DNA of 64,000 nucleotides from CAZRHR01 sp964578885. Its GTDB lineage: Bacteria; Bacteroidota; Bacteroidia; CAIKAF01. Of this stretch, positions 11,809-21,125 are shown piece by piece. Where the stretch lies: positions 62,001-126,000 of the forward strand of contig CAZOEO010000001.1 in the NCBI GenBank assembly GCA_964578885.1, given 5' to 3'. Both the position numbers and the translations under genes were made by a program. Position 1 is the stretch's first letter. Each line of letters opens with the position of its first letter. The notes under the pieces are model-generated. The model ran no database searches. It had not been told where the DNA came from and saw only the letters and a list, made by a program, of their open reading frames with translations.

Positions 11809-14075
11809 TGAACATGATGTATATGCCGCGGGTTTTGGTTGTAGATGATGATCCCTACATTTTGATGTCCCTTGAGTTGTTGATGAGTAAGGCCGGCTAT
11901 CAGGTCATGGTCGCCAGAAATGGACAGGAAGCATTGTCAATGACTCGGATACACGAGCCGCATCTGATGATTTTAGACATCATGATGCCAGATATAGATG
12001 GGTATGACATTTGCAGGAAAGTGCGCGCTACAGCGCAAGGACAGAAAATGAAAATCATTTTTTTGTCGGCCAGAATTCGTGAAGAGGACATTCGGAAAGG
12101 ATACGAGGCTGGCGCCACCTTATATATTACCAAGCCATTTTCCACACGTCATTTGGTACAACAGGTTAAAAATCTGCTTGAAGAGTCTGTGACGGAGGAA
12201 ATGGCACCCGAAGATACACACGCAGCGGCGATGACGCATCCGGCTTCCTTTTGGGAAAAACAGGCCAGGAAGCTTCTCTGGTTCCAATTTCCCACCAACA
12301 TGTATACGCCAACTTCTGAAGGAAGAGAAGCTTGGTTCGCCGATGGCATGTTGAATACGTCGTTTTTGGCCCTGGACCGGCATGTACAGGAAGGTCGCAG
12401 TGACCAACCTGCATTACATTGGGACTCTCCCGTAACAGGCCGGCAAAAAACATTTACTTATAGCGAGTTACTAGATGCTACGGCATTGGCTGCCGGCATG
12501 TTGCAACGTCTTGGTGTGGGTCGTGGCGACAGGGTGATGTTATACATGCCCATGATTCCTGAAGCGGTGGTACTTATGCTGGCTTGCGCCAGATTAGGCG
12601 CCATTCATGCCGTCGTCTTTGGTGGTTTTGCCCCCAAAGAACTTGCTGCACGCATACAGGACGCCACCCCCAAAGTGTTGGTGACGGCTTCATGTGGCAT
12701 AGAAGGAAGTAAAGTGATTCCATACGTTCCGTTGGTAGAAGATGCCCTGAAGTTTACCGAATTTTTGCCGCCGGTGGTTTTGTTGTATCAGCGGCCTGAA
12801 TTAAAAGAAATCTTACCCGACGGATGGCTGGATGCTGCCGAATGTTTACATGAAGCCGCACCAGCCGGATATGTTCGATTAAATGCCACCGACCCGTTGT
12901 ATATTTTGTACACCAGTGGAACCACAGGAAAGCCCAAAGGCATTGTACGAGATCATGGAAGCCATGCGGTGGCCTTGCGTTTTGCCATGGAACATATTTA
13001 TGGTGTGAATGCTGGAGATACGTTTTGGGCGGCTTCCGACATAGGTTGGGTCGTGGGTCATTCCTTTATGGTGTACGGACCTTTGCTGATGGGAGGAACC
13101 ACCATTCTCTATGAAGGAAAACCTGTGAAAACTCCAGATGCCGGCGCATTCTGGCGTGTGATTGATCAATATAAAGTACAGATTTTATTTACCGCACCAA
13201 CCGCTTTGCGGGCCATTCGGCAAGAAGACCCCGAAGGAAAAGCCCTGTCCGGGAGAAGCCTTTCGTCTCTTCAGGCCATTTTCCTGGCGGGTGAAAAATG
13301 CGATGTGCCGACCCTGGAGTGGATTCGCGAACTCACTGGAAAGCCCGCGATTGATCATTGGTGGCAAACAGAAACCGGATGGCCGATTACCGCCATAGCG
13401 CGCGAAAAGGCAGAATATGAGGTGGTGCCCGGTTCTGTCGGCTTGCCTGTGCCCGGCTTTCAGGTACAAATATTGCATCCAGACGGCACGCAGGCAGAGG
13501 CCGGGGAGGAAGGACATATTGTGTTGAAAAGACCATTGCCTCCTGGTTGTTTTTCAGGACTTTGGAACGAAACGTCTGAAAAGCTGGCCAGTTACTTTAA
13601 GACTTTTCCCGGTTATTATGATTCCGGCGATGGCGGGAGGATCGATGAGAAAGGGTACGTTTGGGTGACCGGCCGGGTAGATGATATCATTAATGTTGCC
13701 GGACATCGGTTGAGTACCGGGGGCATGGAAACTATTTTAACCGACCATCCACAAGTGATAGAAGCGGCGGTAGTGGCACAGAAAGACGCACTACGGGGAC
13801 AGATTCCCGTTGGATTTGTAGTGGCCATGGCTGGTGCCGACACGCATCTTGCCAGCGATTTGGTGCAGCGGGTCAGAGAACAATTGGGTGCCATCGCTTT
13901 TTTGAAAACCATCTATGTGGTGCAACGATTACCCAAAACGAGGAGCGGAAAAATCCTTCGAAGAAGTTTACGACAATGTGTAGACCGGGAGCCCATTTTG
14001 ATTCCGCCGACCATCGAAGATCCTTTGGTCTTTGAGGAAATCCGGAAAGTAGTGGAAGGAAATGCAAGTCTTTAA
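11808..14075 (+). CDS. Response-regulator receiver fused to propionyl/acetyl-CoA synthetase
   Basis: A 755-residue uninterrupted fusion. Residues about 7-125 are a CheY-like receiver (VLVVDDDPY acidic pocket, phosphoacceptor Asp57 in ILDIMMPDIDGYD, Lys in ITKPFS). A 17-residue acidic linker follows. From about 145 (HPASFWEKQ) to the end is an AMP-forming acyl-CoA synthetase: YTSGTTGKPKGIVRD, DHWWQTETGW, GRVDDIINVAGHR, and catalytic Lys715 in LPKTRSGKILRR. The RD after the P-loop motif and the GW after the WWQTE motif resemble PrpE/ACSS3 propionyl-CoA synthetases more than Acs. All key residues of both halves are present. The start ATG overlaps the kinase stop (TGATG). An internal ATG at 12231 could also yield a free synthetase. 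Phosphorylation-controlled enzyme activity is inferred. Confidence 0.92.
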
Positions 14076-14127
14076 CTCCTTAGACTTGGAAATAATAGTA
14101 CCTTGGTGAAGTAATTTTCATAATCAT

Positions 14128-14676
14128 ATGGCCACCCAAAAAATACAGCGTCCTTTCAACTTTCAACAGTGGATTGAAGATCACAGACATCTGTTAAAAC
14201 CTCCGGTGGGCAATAAAGTGGTCTGGAAAGATGCCGAATTTATTGTGATGGTGGTGGGCGGTCCCAATGCCAGAAAGGATTTCCATTACAACGAGGGAGA
14301 AGAGTTTTTTTATCAGTTGGAAGGAGAAGCCATTGTGCGTATTCAGGAAAACGGCCACATGGTTGAAATTCCGCTAAAAGCCGGCGACGTATTTTTATTG
14401 CCTGCCAAAACCCCGCATTCGCCTGCCCGAATGCCCGGATCGGTGGGATTGGTGATTGAGCGCCGTCGCAGACCCGGTGAGCAGGATGGTTTGCTATGGT
14501 ACTGCGAAAACTGCAACCATAAATTGTACGAAGCCTATTTTCCTTTAACCAACATCGAAAAAGATTTTCATGCAGTGTTTCAGGATTTCTATAGCAGTCT
14601 CACTTTCAGAACCTGTGACCAATGCGGTACTGTCATGGAACCACCAGTTGGTTTTCAACCTCAAAGAAACACCTAA
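14128..14676 (+). CDS. nbaC: 3-hydroxyanthranilate 3,4-dioxygenase
   Basis: A 182-residue cytoplasmic iron-dependent ring-cleaving dioxygenase of the kynurenine pathway, converting 3-hydroxyanthranilate to the semialdehyde that leads to quinolinate. The cupin core shows the metal and substrate motif DFHYNEGEEFFYQLEG and the later histidine in PAKTPHSPARMP. The C-terminal rubredoxin-like second iron site is present with two cysteine pairs (CENC and CDQC), as in the bacterial two-domain form. Length matches the family. No other kynurenine-pathway gene is nearby. Confidence 0.95.
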   Translation: MATQKIQRPFNFQQWIEDHRHLLKPPVGNKVVWKDAEFIVMVVGGPNARKDFHYNEGEEFFYQLEGEAIVRIQENGHMVEIPLKAGDVFLLPAKTPHSPARMPGSVGLVIERRRRPGEQDGLLWYCENCNHKLYEAYFPLTNIEKDFHAVFQDFYSSLTFRTCDQCGTVMEPPVGFQPQRNT

Positions 14677-14681
14677 CTTTG
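14674..14681 (+). promoter_or_regulatory. -7 promoter element of LytTR regulator gene
   Basis: TAACTTTG, an exact TAnnTTTG match that includes the stop codon of the dioxygenase gene and lies 27 nt before the regulator's start. Confidence 0.5.
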
Positions 14682-14708
14682 CTATTCTAAAATCTTGCCT
14701 CAACCTTT

Positions 14709-15476
14709 ATGGCCATAATGAGAGCTTTGGTGGTGGATGATGAACCCAATGCCCGGCAAAATTTAACCATCTTGCTTCAAACGCATTGTCCGTCCGTTGA
14801 AGTTATTGGCAACGCGGGTACGGTACAAGAAGCCGTGCAAGCCATCAAACAATTCCAGCCCGACGTTGTATTGCTCGACATAGAAATTGGTGATGGCAGC
14901 GGATTCGACGTGTTGGAGAAGCTCACCACGCCACCGCCACAAGTCATATTTACAACGGCCTTCGACCACTACGCTGTTAAGGCTTTTAAGTATTCCGCGG
15001 TAGATTATATTTTAAAACCCATTGATATAGATGATCTTACTGCCGCATTGGCCAGGGTAGAGGAAAAAATGAAGCAAACCCAGATTTCAAAGAAACTGGA
15101 AAACCTGATGACCAATCTTTCCGGTCTTTCCAATCGGCAAGATCGAAAAATGAAGCGTGTGGGTTTACCCATTCAGGGCGGAGTGCAATATTTTGCTATA
15201 TCCGAAATTGTACGACTTCAGTCGCAAAGCAACTATACCATGTTTTTTTTAACCCAGGGACGGGAGTTTTTAATTAGCAGAACGCTAAAGGAATATGATG
15301 AGTTGCTCTCCGATCAGGGTTTTGTGCGGGTTCACCAAAGCCATTTTATCAATTTGGAACATGTGACCCAGTACCAAAAATCTGATGGAGGATATGTAGT
15401 AATGACGGATGGTTCCAATGTGCCCTTATCCAAAACCCATAAAGACCAATTTTTGGAGCGATTAAGCCAGGGTTAA
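14709..15476 (+). CDS. LytTR-family response regulator
   Basis: A 255-residue DNA-binding regulator. Residues about 4-120 are a receiver with VVDDEPNAR, phosphoacceptor Asp in VVLLDIEIGDGSGFD, and Lys in YILKPIDIDD. Residues about 150-250 are a LytTR domain (IVRLQSQSNYTMFFLTQGREFLISRTLKEYDELL, shown in pieces: IVRLQSQSNYTMFF and FVRVHQSHFINLEHV). The partner is normally a LytS/7TM-type histidine kinase; none lies in the window, so it is locally orphan. A start three codons later (MRALVV) is also possible. Confidence 0.93.
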   Translation: MAIMRALVVDDEPNARQNLTILLQTHCPSVEVIGNAGTVQEAVQAIKQFQPDVVLLDIEIGDGSGFDVLEKLTTPPPQVIFTTAFDHYAVKAFKYSAVDYILKPIDIDDLTAALARVEEKMKQTQISKKLENLMTNLSGLSNRQDRKMKRVGLPIQGGVQYFAISEIVRLQSQSNYTMFFLTQGREFLISRTLKEYDELLSDQGFVRVHQSHFINLEHVTQYQKSDGGYVVMTDGSNVPLSKTHKDQFLERLSQG

Positions 15477-15700
15477 ATCACTCTTTTTTATTTTAAATAA
15501 ACCTATTCATAATTATTTTTCTGAAAATAAATGAAGACGCTTATGTTTGAAGTTTTGCCTTTAAAAGTAGAATTCTCAAACAGAAAAAGCGTTTACTCAT
15601 TCAACCCTGCTTTATAATCATTGGCATAAACACCGCTTGTTCTTTACATCTATTTTTGAATATAAGTCAATTTAAAAGTTCTTTATAACAAAGTTTCATA

Positions 15701-15815
15701 GTGGGAGGAAACCTTAAGGGCCGGTAGTTTTTCTTCTTAAACCACCCCTTATTAACGTCTTCAAAATATTGCACTTTTGTGCAATCCCAAAGACTACCGG
15801 CACCTGAGGTTTAAA
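15701..15815 (+). ncRNA. Candidate 6S-like structured RNA
   Basis: A 474-bp gap before lepA holds a long folded element. Closing stem: AAACCT (15709-15714) with AGGTTT (15807-15812), then GCCGGTAGT (15720-15728) with ACTACCGGC (15793-15801). A large asymmetric internal bubble (15729-15767 and 15786-15792) follows, then a perfect apical hairpin ATTGCAC-TTTT-GTGCAAT (15768-15785). A strong terminator follows at 15832. The length (about 115 nt), closing stem, open bubble and terminal hairpin resemble 6S RNA and the 6S-flavo motif described in Bacteroidota. I identify it by architecture only; conserved-sequence matching was not possible. A cis-acting leader of lepA is less likely because the terminator intervenes. 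Confidence 0.5.
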
Positions 15816-15831
15816 CCATCATAATATCATA

Positions 15832-15855
15832 CCCCGATTTTATCGGGGTTTTTTT
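15832..15855 (+). terminator. Rho-independent terminator after structured RNA
   Basis: Perfect 7-bp stem CCCCGAT with ATCGGGG around TTT, followed by seven T residues. It lies 17 nt beyond the structured RNA candidate and before lepA. Confidence 0.88.
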
Positions 15856-15918
15856 ATGTCCATTTTTTCTTAAATCCGGGAAAATTTCCGAAAACAACAG
15901 GATATCCGAACCATCTCG

Positions 15919-15926
15919 TATTTTTG
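15919..15926 (+). promoter_or_regulatory. -7 promoter element of lepA
   Basis: TATTTTTG, an exact TAnnTTTG match, downstream of the terminator and 24 nt before the lepA ATG. No -33 box is evident. Confidence 0.45.
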
Positions 15927-15950
15927 CGGTTTAGTTTTGGGGATTCCCGT

Positions 15951-17735
15951 ATGAAGAACATTCGCAACTTTTGTATTATTGCCCATATCGACCATGGGAA
16001 AAGCACCTTGGCCGATAGGTTGCTCCAAGTAACAGGCACCCTCACCAGCCGTGAGCTGACCAACCAAACCCTGGACGACATGGATTTGGAACGGGAAAGG
16101 GGCATTACCATCAAAAGTAAGGCCATTCAAATGGATTATACGTTCAATGGCCAGCCGTATGTACTGAATTTAATTGATACCCCCGGACACGTCGATTTCT
16201 CATACGAAGTCTCCCGGTCTATTGCTGCTTGTGAGGGCGCATTACTTATTGTAGACGCTACGCAAGGTATTCAGGCACAGACTATTTCTAATTTATATCT
16301 GGCCATCGAGCATGACCTGGAAATTATTCCTATCCTCAATAAAATGGACTTACCCAGTGCCATGCCGGAGGAAGTGAAAGACCAGATTGTAGAATTAATT
16401 GGCTGTAAGCGGGAAGATATTATTCCGGCTTCCGGAAAAACCGGACAAGGCGTAGATGATGTGCTGCGTGCCATCATCGAGCGCGTCCCTTGTCCCAAAG
16501 GTGACCCTGATGGACCGCTTCAAGCGCTGATTTTCGACTCCGTTTTCAATGCATATCGTGGTATCATTGCCTATTACCGAATCATGAATGGAACCTTGAA
16601 AAAAGGCGATCATGTGAAGTTCTGGGCGACAGATAAAAATTATTTCGCAGAGGAAGTCGGCGTCCTTAAACTTGACCTTTCTCCCAAACAAGAAGTGAGA
16701 GCCGGAGATGTAGGTTATATTGTTTCTGGCATCAAGGCGGCGGCCGAAGTAAAAGTAGGTGATACCATCACGCATTTTCAAGGACCCTGCGACGAACCTA
16801 TTCATGGATTCGAAAATGTAAAACCCATGGTATTTGCCGGGATTTTTCCGGTAGATACAGAGGATTATGAAGAACTCCGTGAGGCCATGCTGAAACTACA
16901 ACTCAACGACAGCTCCCTCACTTTTGAACCGGAATCTTCCGCTGCACTCGGATTTGGATTCCGTTGCGGCTTCCTCGGAATGTTACACATGGAAATTGTT
17001 CAGGAACGGTTGGAACGTGAGTTCGACATGAACGTTATTACCACCGTACCAAACGTATCGTACCTGGCCTATACCAAGAAAGGAGAGTTGCTGAAAATCA
17101 ATAATCCGACCGATCTGCCAGAGCCTACTCATATCGATTATGTGGAGGAGCCTTTTATCAAAGCGCAGATTATCAGTAAGTCAGAGTATGTGGGTGCTAT
17201 AATGTCTTTGTGCATGGAGCGGCGTGCTATTCTGAAAAATCAGGTATATCTCACCCAGGATCGGGTGGAACTAAGTTTTGAAATGCCATTAGGCGAAATC
17301 GTTTTTGACTTTTATGATCGTCTTAAAACCATATCCCGTGGTTATGCTTCTTTCGATTATCATCCGATTGGATATCGTCAAAGCCATTTGGTGAAAATGG
17401 ATATCATGCTCAATGGCGAGCAGGTAGATGCCCTTTCTGCCCTGATTCATAGAGACAACGCTTTCGATTTAGGAAAGAGATTGTGTCTTAAACTTAAAGA
17501 ATTGCTCCCCAGACAGCAGTTTGAAATTGCCATTCAGGCGGCCATTGGGGCAAAAATCATTGCCAGAGAAACGGTAAAAGCCCTTCGAAAAGATGTAACA
17601 GCCAAATGTTATGGCGGGGACATCAGCCGGAAGCGCAAACTACTTGAAAAACAAAAAGAAGGAAAAAAGAGAATGAGACAAGTGGGTTCTGTAGAAATTC
17701 CACAACAAGCCTTTTTAGCCGTATTGAAATTATAG
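15951..17735 (+). CDS. lepA: Translation elongation factor 4 (LepA)
   Basis: A 594-residue GTPase that acts on stalled or mis-translocated ribosomes. G motifs are complete: G1 AHIDHGKSTL, G2 ERERGITIKS, G3 DTPGHVDF, G4 NKMDLP. The family-specific C-terminal domain is present with the YGGDISRKRKLLEKQKEGK motif and the end IPQQAFLAVL. The ATG at 15951 gives the standard N-terminus MKNIRNFCIIAHIDHG. A start 9 codons upstream would place the leader inside the -7 promoter element. Full length. Confidence 0.98.
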   Translation: MKNIRNFCIIAHIDHGKSTLADRLLQVTGTLTSRELTNQTLDDMDLERERGITIKSKAIQMDYTFNGQPYVLNLIDTPGHVDFSYEVSRSIAACEGALLIVDATQGIQAQTISNLYLAIEHDLEIIPILNKMDLPSAMPEEVKDQIVELIGCKREDIIPASGKTGQGVDDVLRAIIERVPCPKGDPDGPLQALIFDSVFNAYRGIIAYYRIMNGTLKKGDHVKFWATDKNYFAEEVGVLKLDLSPKQEVRAGDVGYIVSGIKAAAEVKVGDTITHFQGPCDEPIHGFENVKPMVFAGIFPVDTEDYEELREAMLKLQLNDSSLTFEPESSAALGFGFRCGFLGMLHMEIVQERLEREFDMNVITTVPNVSYLAYTKKGELLKINNPTDLPEPTHIDYVEEPFIKAQIISKSEYVGAIMSLCMERRAILKNQVYLTQDRVELSFEMPLGEIVFDFYDRLKTISRGYASFDYHPIGYRQSHLVKMDIMLNGEQVDALSALIHRDNAFDLGKRLCLKLKELLPRQQFEIAIQAAIGAKIIARETVKALRKDVTAKCYGGDISRKRKLLEKQKEGKKRMRQVGSVEIPQQAFLAVLKL

Positions 17736-17773
17736 GTCATTTGCCTTGATTTTTCTATTTTTAAATCGCTTTT

Positions 17774-17849
17774 CGGGGTGTAGCGCAGGTGGTAGCGCGC
17801 TACGTTCGGGACGTAGAGGTCGCTGGTTCGAGTCCAGTCACCCCGACCA
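17774..17849 (+). tRNA. tRNA-Pro (anticodon CGG)
   Basis: A 76-nt cloverleaf with encoded CCA. The acceptor stem is CGGGGTG/CACCCCG. The anticodon stem is CTACG/CGTAG with loop TTCGGGA, whose central triplet CGG reads proline codon CCG. The T-arm contains GGTTCGAGTCC. It follows lepA by 38 nt. Confidence 0.97.
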
Positions 17850-17896
17850 ATCTCTCCCGACATAACCAAGTCCTAACGAATCATCCCATTTCTTGC

Positions 17897-18529
17897 ATGA
17901 CCAATACCTACATTATTCCCACTTTAGGACGTGAAACCATTGGACGAACCATCCATGCTATTTTGCGGGAAGACCCTTCTGCACAAATTTTAATCTGCAA
18001 TGGTGGTCATTCTGCCGGAGATAACCGCAACAAAGGGCTGGCACAAGCCCGGGGCGAATGGATTATTTTTTGCGATGATGACGATTTTTTCAATCCCGGC
18101 TACCTTCACCATCTTACACAAGACGTAGACTTGGTGGTTTTTCGCATGATGCAACACGGCCGCATTATTCCGGATGTGACCAATGAATTGAGAATTGGAA
18201 ACGTGGGGATTAACTTTGCCATACGACGCAGTTTTTGGGAAAAAGAAAAGCCCCATTTCGACGATGGAAAAATGGAGGAAGATTGGCGTTTCTTAAAACA
18301 GTTGCTATCCCTTTCGCCCCGAATAAAAATTACCGATGAGGTTTTTTACAATGCACCGGCTTCCAGCCACATCAAAAGTCCTTTGAATCAGGAAGATCAG
18401 GCCGTATTATGGGCCAATAAGTGTGCAGAAGAAGCCAGAAAACTAGAGGCCTACAAGCAAACCATTCGCCCCCAGCTTTATCATGGCATGAAAGCCCTCT
18501 TTCGTAAAATCATGGGGAAAAAGAAGTAA
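17897..18529 (+). CDS. Short GT-A-fold glycosyltransferase-like protein
   Basis: A 210-residue protein beginning MTNTYIIPTLGRETI, like family 2 glycosyltransferases (IIPTLGR for the usual I(I/V)PTYNR). An aspartate cluster FCDDDDFF near residue 62 is the presumed metal/nucleotide-sugar site, preceded by NKGLAQARGEWIIF. No transmembrane segment. The start at 17897 is used because the longer open frame runs back through the tRNA. Shorter than typical family 2 enzymes (250-330 residues) but without visible disruption. Substrate unknown; surrounding genes suggest envelope glycan synthesis. Confidence 0.8.
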   Translation: MTNTYIIPTLGRETIGRTIHAILREDPSAQILICNGGHSAGDNRNKGLAQARGEWIIFCDDDDFFNPGYLHHLTQDVDLVVFRMMQHGRIIPDVTNELRIGNVGINFAIRRSFWEKEKPHFDDGKMEEDWRFLKQLLSLSPRIKITDEVFYNAPASSHIKSPLNQEDQAVLWANKCAEEARKLEAYKQTIRPQLYHGMKALFRKIMGKKK

Positions 18530-18580
18530 AGCTTCTGTCCGAATATTCCTTTTTACCGGAAGCCATGGTTCTGGCAGTGG

Positions 18581-19141
18581 TTATTTGCTTTTTTCGAATG
18601 CCATGCCAACTCTTTCCGGTTGCCACCAATTGGTCAAATCGCCCCATACCACAAAACGATCCACGTTCCGGAAGCCCACTTTGGTCAGTACGCGTTCTGA
18701 GGCCAGGTGCCGGACATCCGTCATGGCGTACACCGGTTTTTTAAAATAAGGTAGCTCCTGCATGAATGCCAAACAAGCTTCGGTGGCCAAGCCTTTTCCC
18801 CAGGCTTCGGGTAAAAATCTAAATCCAAAATCCAGAAAATCATCATAAGGACCAAAAGGTTCTGTGTTTTTTCGAAACCCGGCAAGTCCAATGGGCTTTT
18901 GGTTAGATTGAAAACATACCACCAAACGTCCGATGCCATCTGCCGCATACCGAAGCAATAGTTGGTGGAGGGTTTCTTCCGCTTTGTCTTTGGAACTCAG
19001 CGGCGGAATCCCCAGATATCGCATCACTTCTGGTCTGCGGTCCAAATCATAGAAAAAGTCCACGTCTCCGCTGGTAAGAAACCGAAAATGTAATCGGACA
19101 GTATCAGGCGGCAGATTCCAGCGAAACGCTGGAGCCATCAT
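18581..19141 (-). CDS. GNAT N-acetyltransferase, RimJ/RimL-like
   Basis: A 186-residue acetyltransferase with the RimJ/RimL layout: LHFRFLTSGDVDFFYDL at the start, GFRFLPEAWGKGLATEAC as the acetyl-CoA-binding motif near residues 105-123, and ASERVLTKVGFRNV near the end. Such enzymes acetylate protein N-termini or small molecules; the substrate is unknown. It overlaps the upstream epimerase gene by 4 bp (ATGA), so the two are co-translated and may act on the same product, such as a sugar nucleotide. It does not look like the pseudaminic acid acetyltransferase PseH. Confidence 0.85.
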   Translation of the reverse strand: MMAPAFRWNLPPDTVRLHFRFLTSGDVDFFYDLDRRPEVMRYLGIPPLSSKDKAEETLHQLLLRYAADGIGRLVVCFQSNQKPIGLAGFRKNTEPFGPYDDFLDFGFRFLPEAWGKGLATEACLAFMQELPYFKKPVYAMTDVRHLASERVLTKVGFRNVDRFVVWGDLTNWWQPERVGMAFEKSK

Positions 19142-20187
19142 AGCTGGATGTTATAATACCAAAGGTACCAGTCAATGAAATTTTTTACCCCTTCTTGCAC
19201 TAAAACCTTGGGTTTGTACCCGTATTCAGTTTCCAGTTCATGCACATTGGCGAAAGAGGCTGCCACATCGCCAGGTTGCATGGGTAAGTAATTGATTTTG
19301 GCTTCTTTTCCCAGATTCTTTTCGATTTCTCGGACGTAATCAATGAGTTCTGTAGGATTGCTGATGCCAATATTCAACACACGAAAAGGAGCCGACGAGC
19401 GATCGGGCAGCGGCGCATTTCCCGGATCGAAACCTTCCCAGGGCTGAGCCGGTTTTTTCATAACGGCCGTGATGCCTTTTACAATATCATCGATATACGT
19501 GAAATCCCGAAGCATTTGGCCGTGGTTGTATAAATCGATGGGCTGATTTTCTATAATGGCTTTGGTAAAGAGAAACAAGGCCATATCAGGTCTTCCCCAT
19601 GGGCCATATGCGGTAAAAAATCGCAAACCGGTGGTGGGTACACCAAATAAATGACTGTAGGCATGTGCCATCAGCTCATTGCTTTTTTTAGTGGCGGCGT
19701 ATAAACTAATGGGATGATTGGTTCCGTATTGGGTAGAATGCGGAATATTTGTGTTTAATCCGTAAACCGAAGAGGAGCTGGCATAGACCAAATGTTGTGG
19801 TGGATAATGCCTGCAAGCTTCAAGTACCTGAAGTGTGGCCGTGATGTTGGCATCGATGTAGGCCATGGGTTCGGTTAAACTATACCGCACGCCGGCTTGC
19901 GCGGCCAAATGCACTACTGCGTCATATGATTCAGATTTCATCAGGTCCTGCATCACCGATCCGGTGAGATCCGCTTGAATAAACCGAAAGGCATATTTGG
20001 AGGAATCCACCAATGTATTGGCTTCAGGAACAATACCCAATTGTGCCAAACGCGCCTTTTTTATATTAACGTCATAATAATCGTTGATCACATCTACGCC
20101 GGTCACTTCCAAGCCTAAATCCAATAAATGGCGGCTTAAATGAAATCCAATAAATCCGGCGGTGCCCGTAACTAGTATTTTTCTCAC
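19138..20187 (-). CDS. UDP-glucuronate 4-epimerase (CapI-like)
   Basis: A 349-residue short-chain-dehydrogenase-family sugar-nucleotide epimerase. The NAD-binding GTAGFIGFHLSRHLL motif is at residues 8-22. Catalytic Ser and Tyr/Lys are in YASSSSVYG and YAATKKSNELMAHAYSHL. GLRFFTAYGPWGRPDMALF is characteristic of UDP-glucuronate 4-epimerases, which give UDP-galacturonate. Full length. Followed by the overlapping acetyltransferase gene. Divergent from the UbiA/DprE trio. Confidence 0.9.
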   Translation of the reverse strand: MRKILVTGTAGFIGFHLSRHLLDLGLEVTGVDVINDYYDVNIKKARLAQLGIVPEANTLVDSSKYAFRFIQADLTGSVMQDLMKSESYDAVVHLAAQAGVRYSLTEPMAYIDANITATLQVLEACRHYPPQHLVYASSSSVYGLNTNIPHSTQYGTNHPISLYAATKKSNELMAHAYSHLFGVPTTGLRFFTAYGPWGRPDMALFLFTKAIIENQPIDLYNHGQMLRDFTYIDDIVKGITAVMKKPAQPWEGFDPGNAPLPDRSSAPFRVLNIGISNPTELIDYVREIEKNLGKEAKINYLPMQPGDVAASFANVHELETEYGYKPKVLVQEGVKNFIDWYLWYYNIQL

Positions 20188-20240
20188 CTTTGTAGGAAAT
20201 TCGATGTAAATCTAAGTAAAAATAAACAGACGGGGGAAAC

Positions 20241-21125
20241 ATGATGCTTGTTCAACTATTTAGGGTAGGCCAGTGGTCCAAGAACTTGTTTCTGTTCCTG
20301 CCTATTTTTTTCTCCGGACATTTGTTCGAATTAGACCGAATGTGGCATACCGCTCTTGGTTTTATTTTGTTTTCATTGGCGGCTTCTTCCGTTTACATTT
20401 TGAATGATGTAAAAGACATTCAACAAGACCGACTGCATCCGGAGAAATCCAAAAGACCCATTCCTGCCGGAAAAATTTCTGTTCCTGCGGCACTTGCCAT
20501 TGGCGCGGTCATTCTAACCATGGCGCTGGTTGGCGGATATCTACTTTCACCTGTATTTTTCTCTATTCTGGCGGGTTATGTAGGAATGAACATTGCTTAT
20601 ACTTTGTATTTTAAGCAGGTTTCCGTTATCGATGTGGCCATGATTGCCACCGGATTTACGCTCAGGGTTTTGGCGGGCGGTACACTGGCCGGGGTTTTAA
20701 TTTCCCACTGGATTCTGATTATGACCTTTTTACTGGCTTTTTTCCTTGGTTTGGCCAAGCGTCGCGACGACTTGCTGATGCTGGCAGAAAGCGGTAAGCC
20801 CATGAGGAAATCGCTGACCGGGTACAACATTGAGTTTATTCAGGCGGCCATGGTTTTGATGGCAGGCGTGGTCATCGTGGCCTATTTGATGTATACTCTA
20901 AGTGAGGAGGTGATGGCTCGTTTTGGTACACCTCACCTGTATGCCACCGGCATTTTTGTACTTCTGGGCATTTTACGATATTTTCAATTGACACTCATTA
21001 CCCAGAATTCTGGGAATCCGACGCGTATTTTGCTGAAAGACAGGCCTTTGCAGTTTATTTTATTGGCCTGGATTATCAGCTTTTACTTAATTATTTACGT
21101 GAATAAATCGGCCTGGAACCTATGA
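20241..21125 (+). CDS. Decaprenyl-phosphate phosphoribosyltransferase-like UbiA protein
   Basis: A 294-residue integral membrane prenyltransferase with about nine hydrophobic segments. The first aspartate-rich motif is NDVKDIQQDRLHPEKSKRPI (about 57-76) and the second lies in the loop GLAKRRDDLLML. This signature, including HPxKxxRPIPAG, matches the UbiA subfamily (Rv3806c type) that transfers phosphoribose from PRPP to polyprenyl phosphate. The next two genes encode the epimerase pair that would convert the product to polyprenylphosphoryl-arabinose, which strongly supports this assignment. Stop and next start overlap by 4 bp. Confidence 0.88.
   Translation: MMLVQLFRVGQWSKNLFLFLPIFFSGHLFELDRMWHTALGFILFSLAASSVYILNDVKDIQQDRLHPEKSKRPIPAGKISVPAALAIGAVILTMALVGGYLLSPVFFSILAGYVGMNIAYTLYFKQVSVIDVAMIATGFTLRVLAGGTLAGVLISHWILIMTFLLAFFLGLAKRRDDLLMLAESGKPMRKSLTGYNIEFIQAAMVLMAGVVIVAYLMYTLSEEVMARFGTPHLYATGIFVLLGILRYFQLTLITQNSGNPTRILLKDRPLQFILLAWIISFYLIIYVNKSAWNL

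Noticed and set aside
17789..17896. Upstream extension of the short glycosyltransferase gene
   Set aside because: It reads through the tRNA-Pro gene; the protein clearly starts at MTNTYIIPTLGR (17897).
18581..19141. GNAT protein as the missing PseH
   Set aside because: Its motifs are RimJ/RimL-like and it is co-translated with a UDP-glucuronate epimerase, 9 kb from the pse operon on the other strand.
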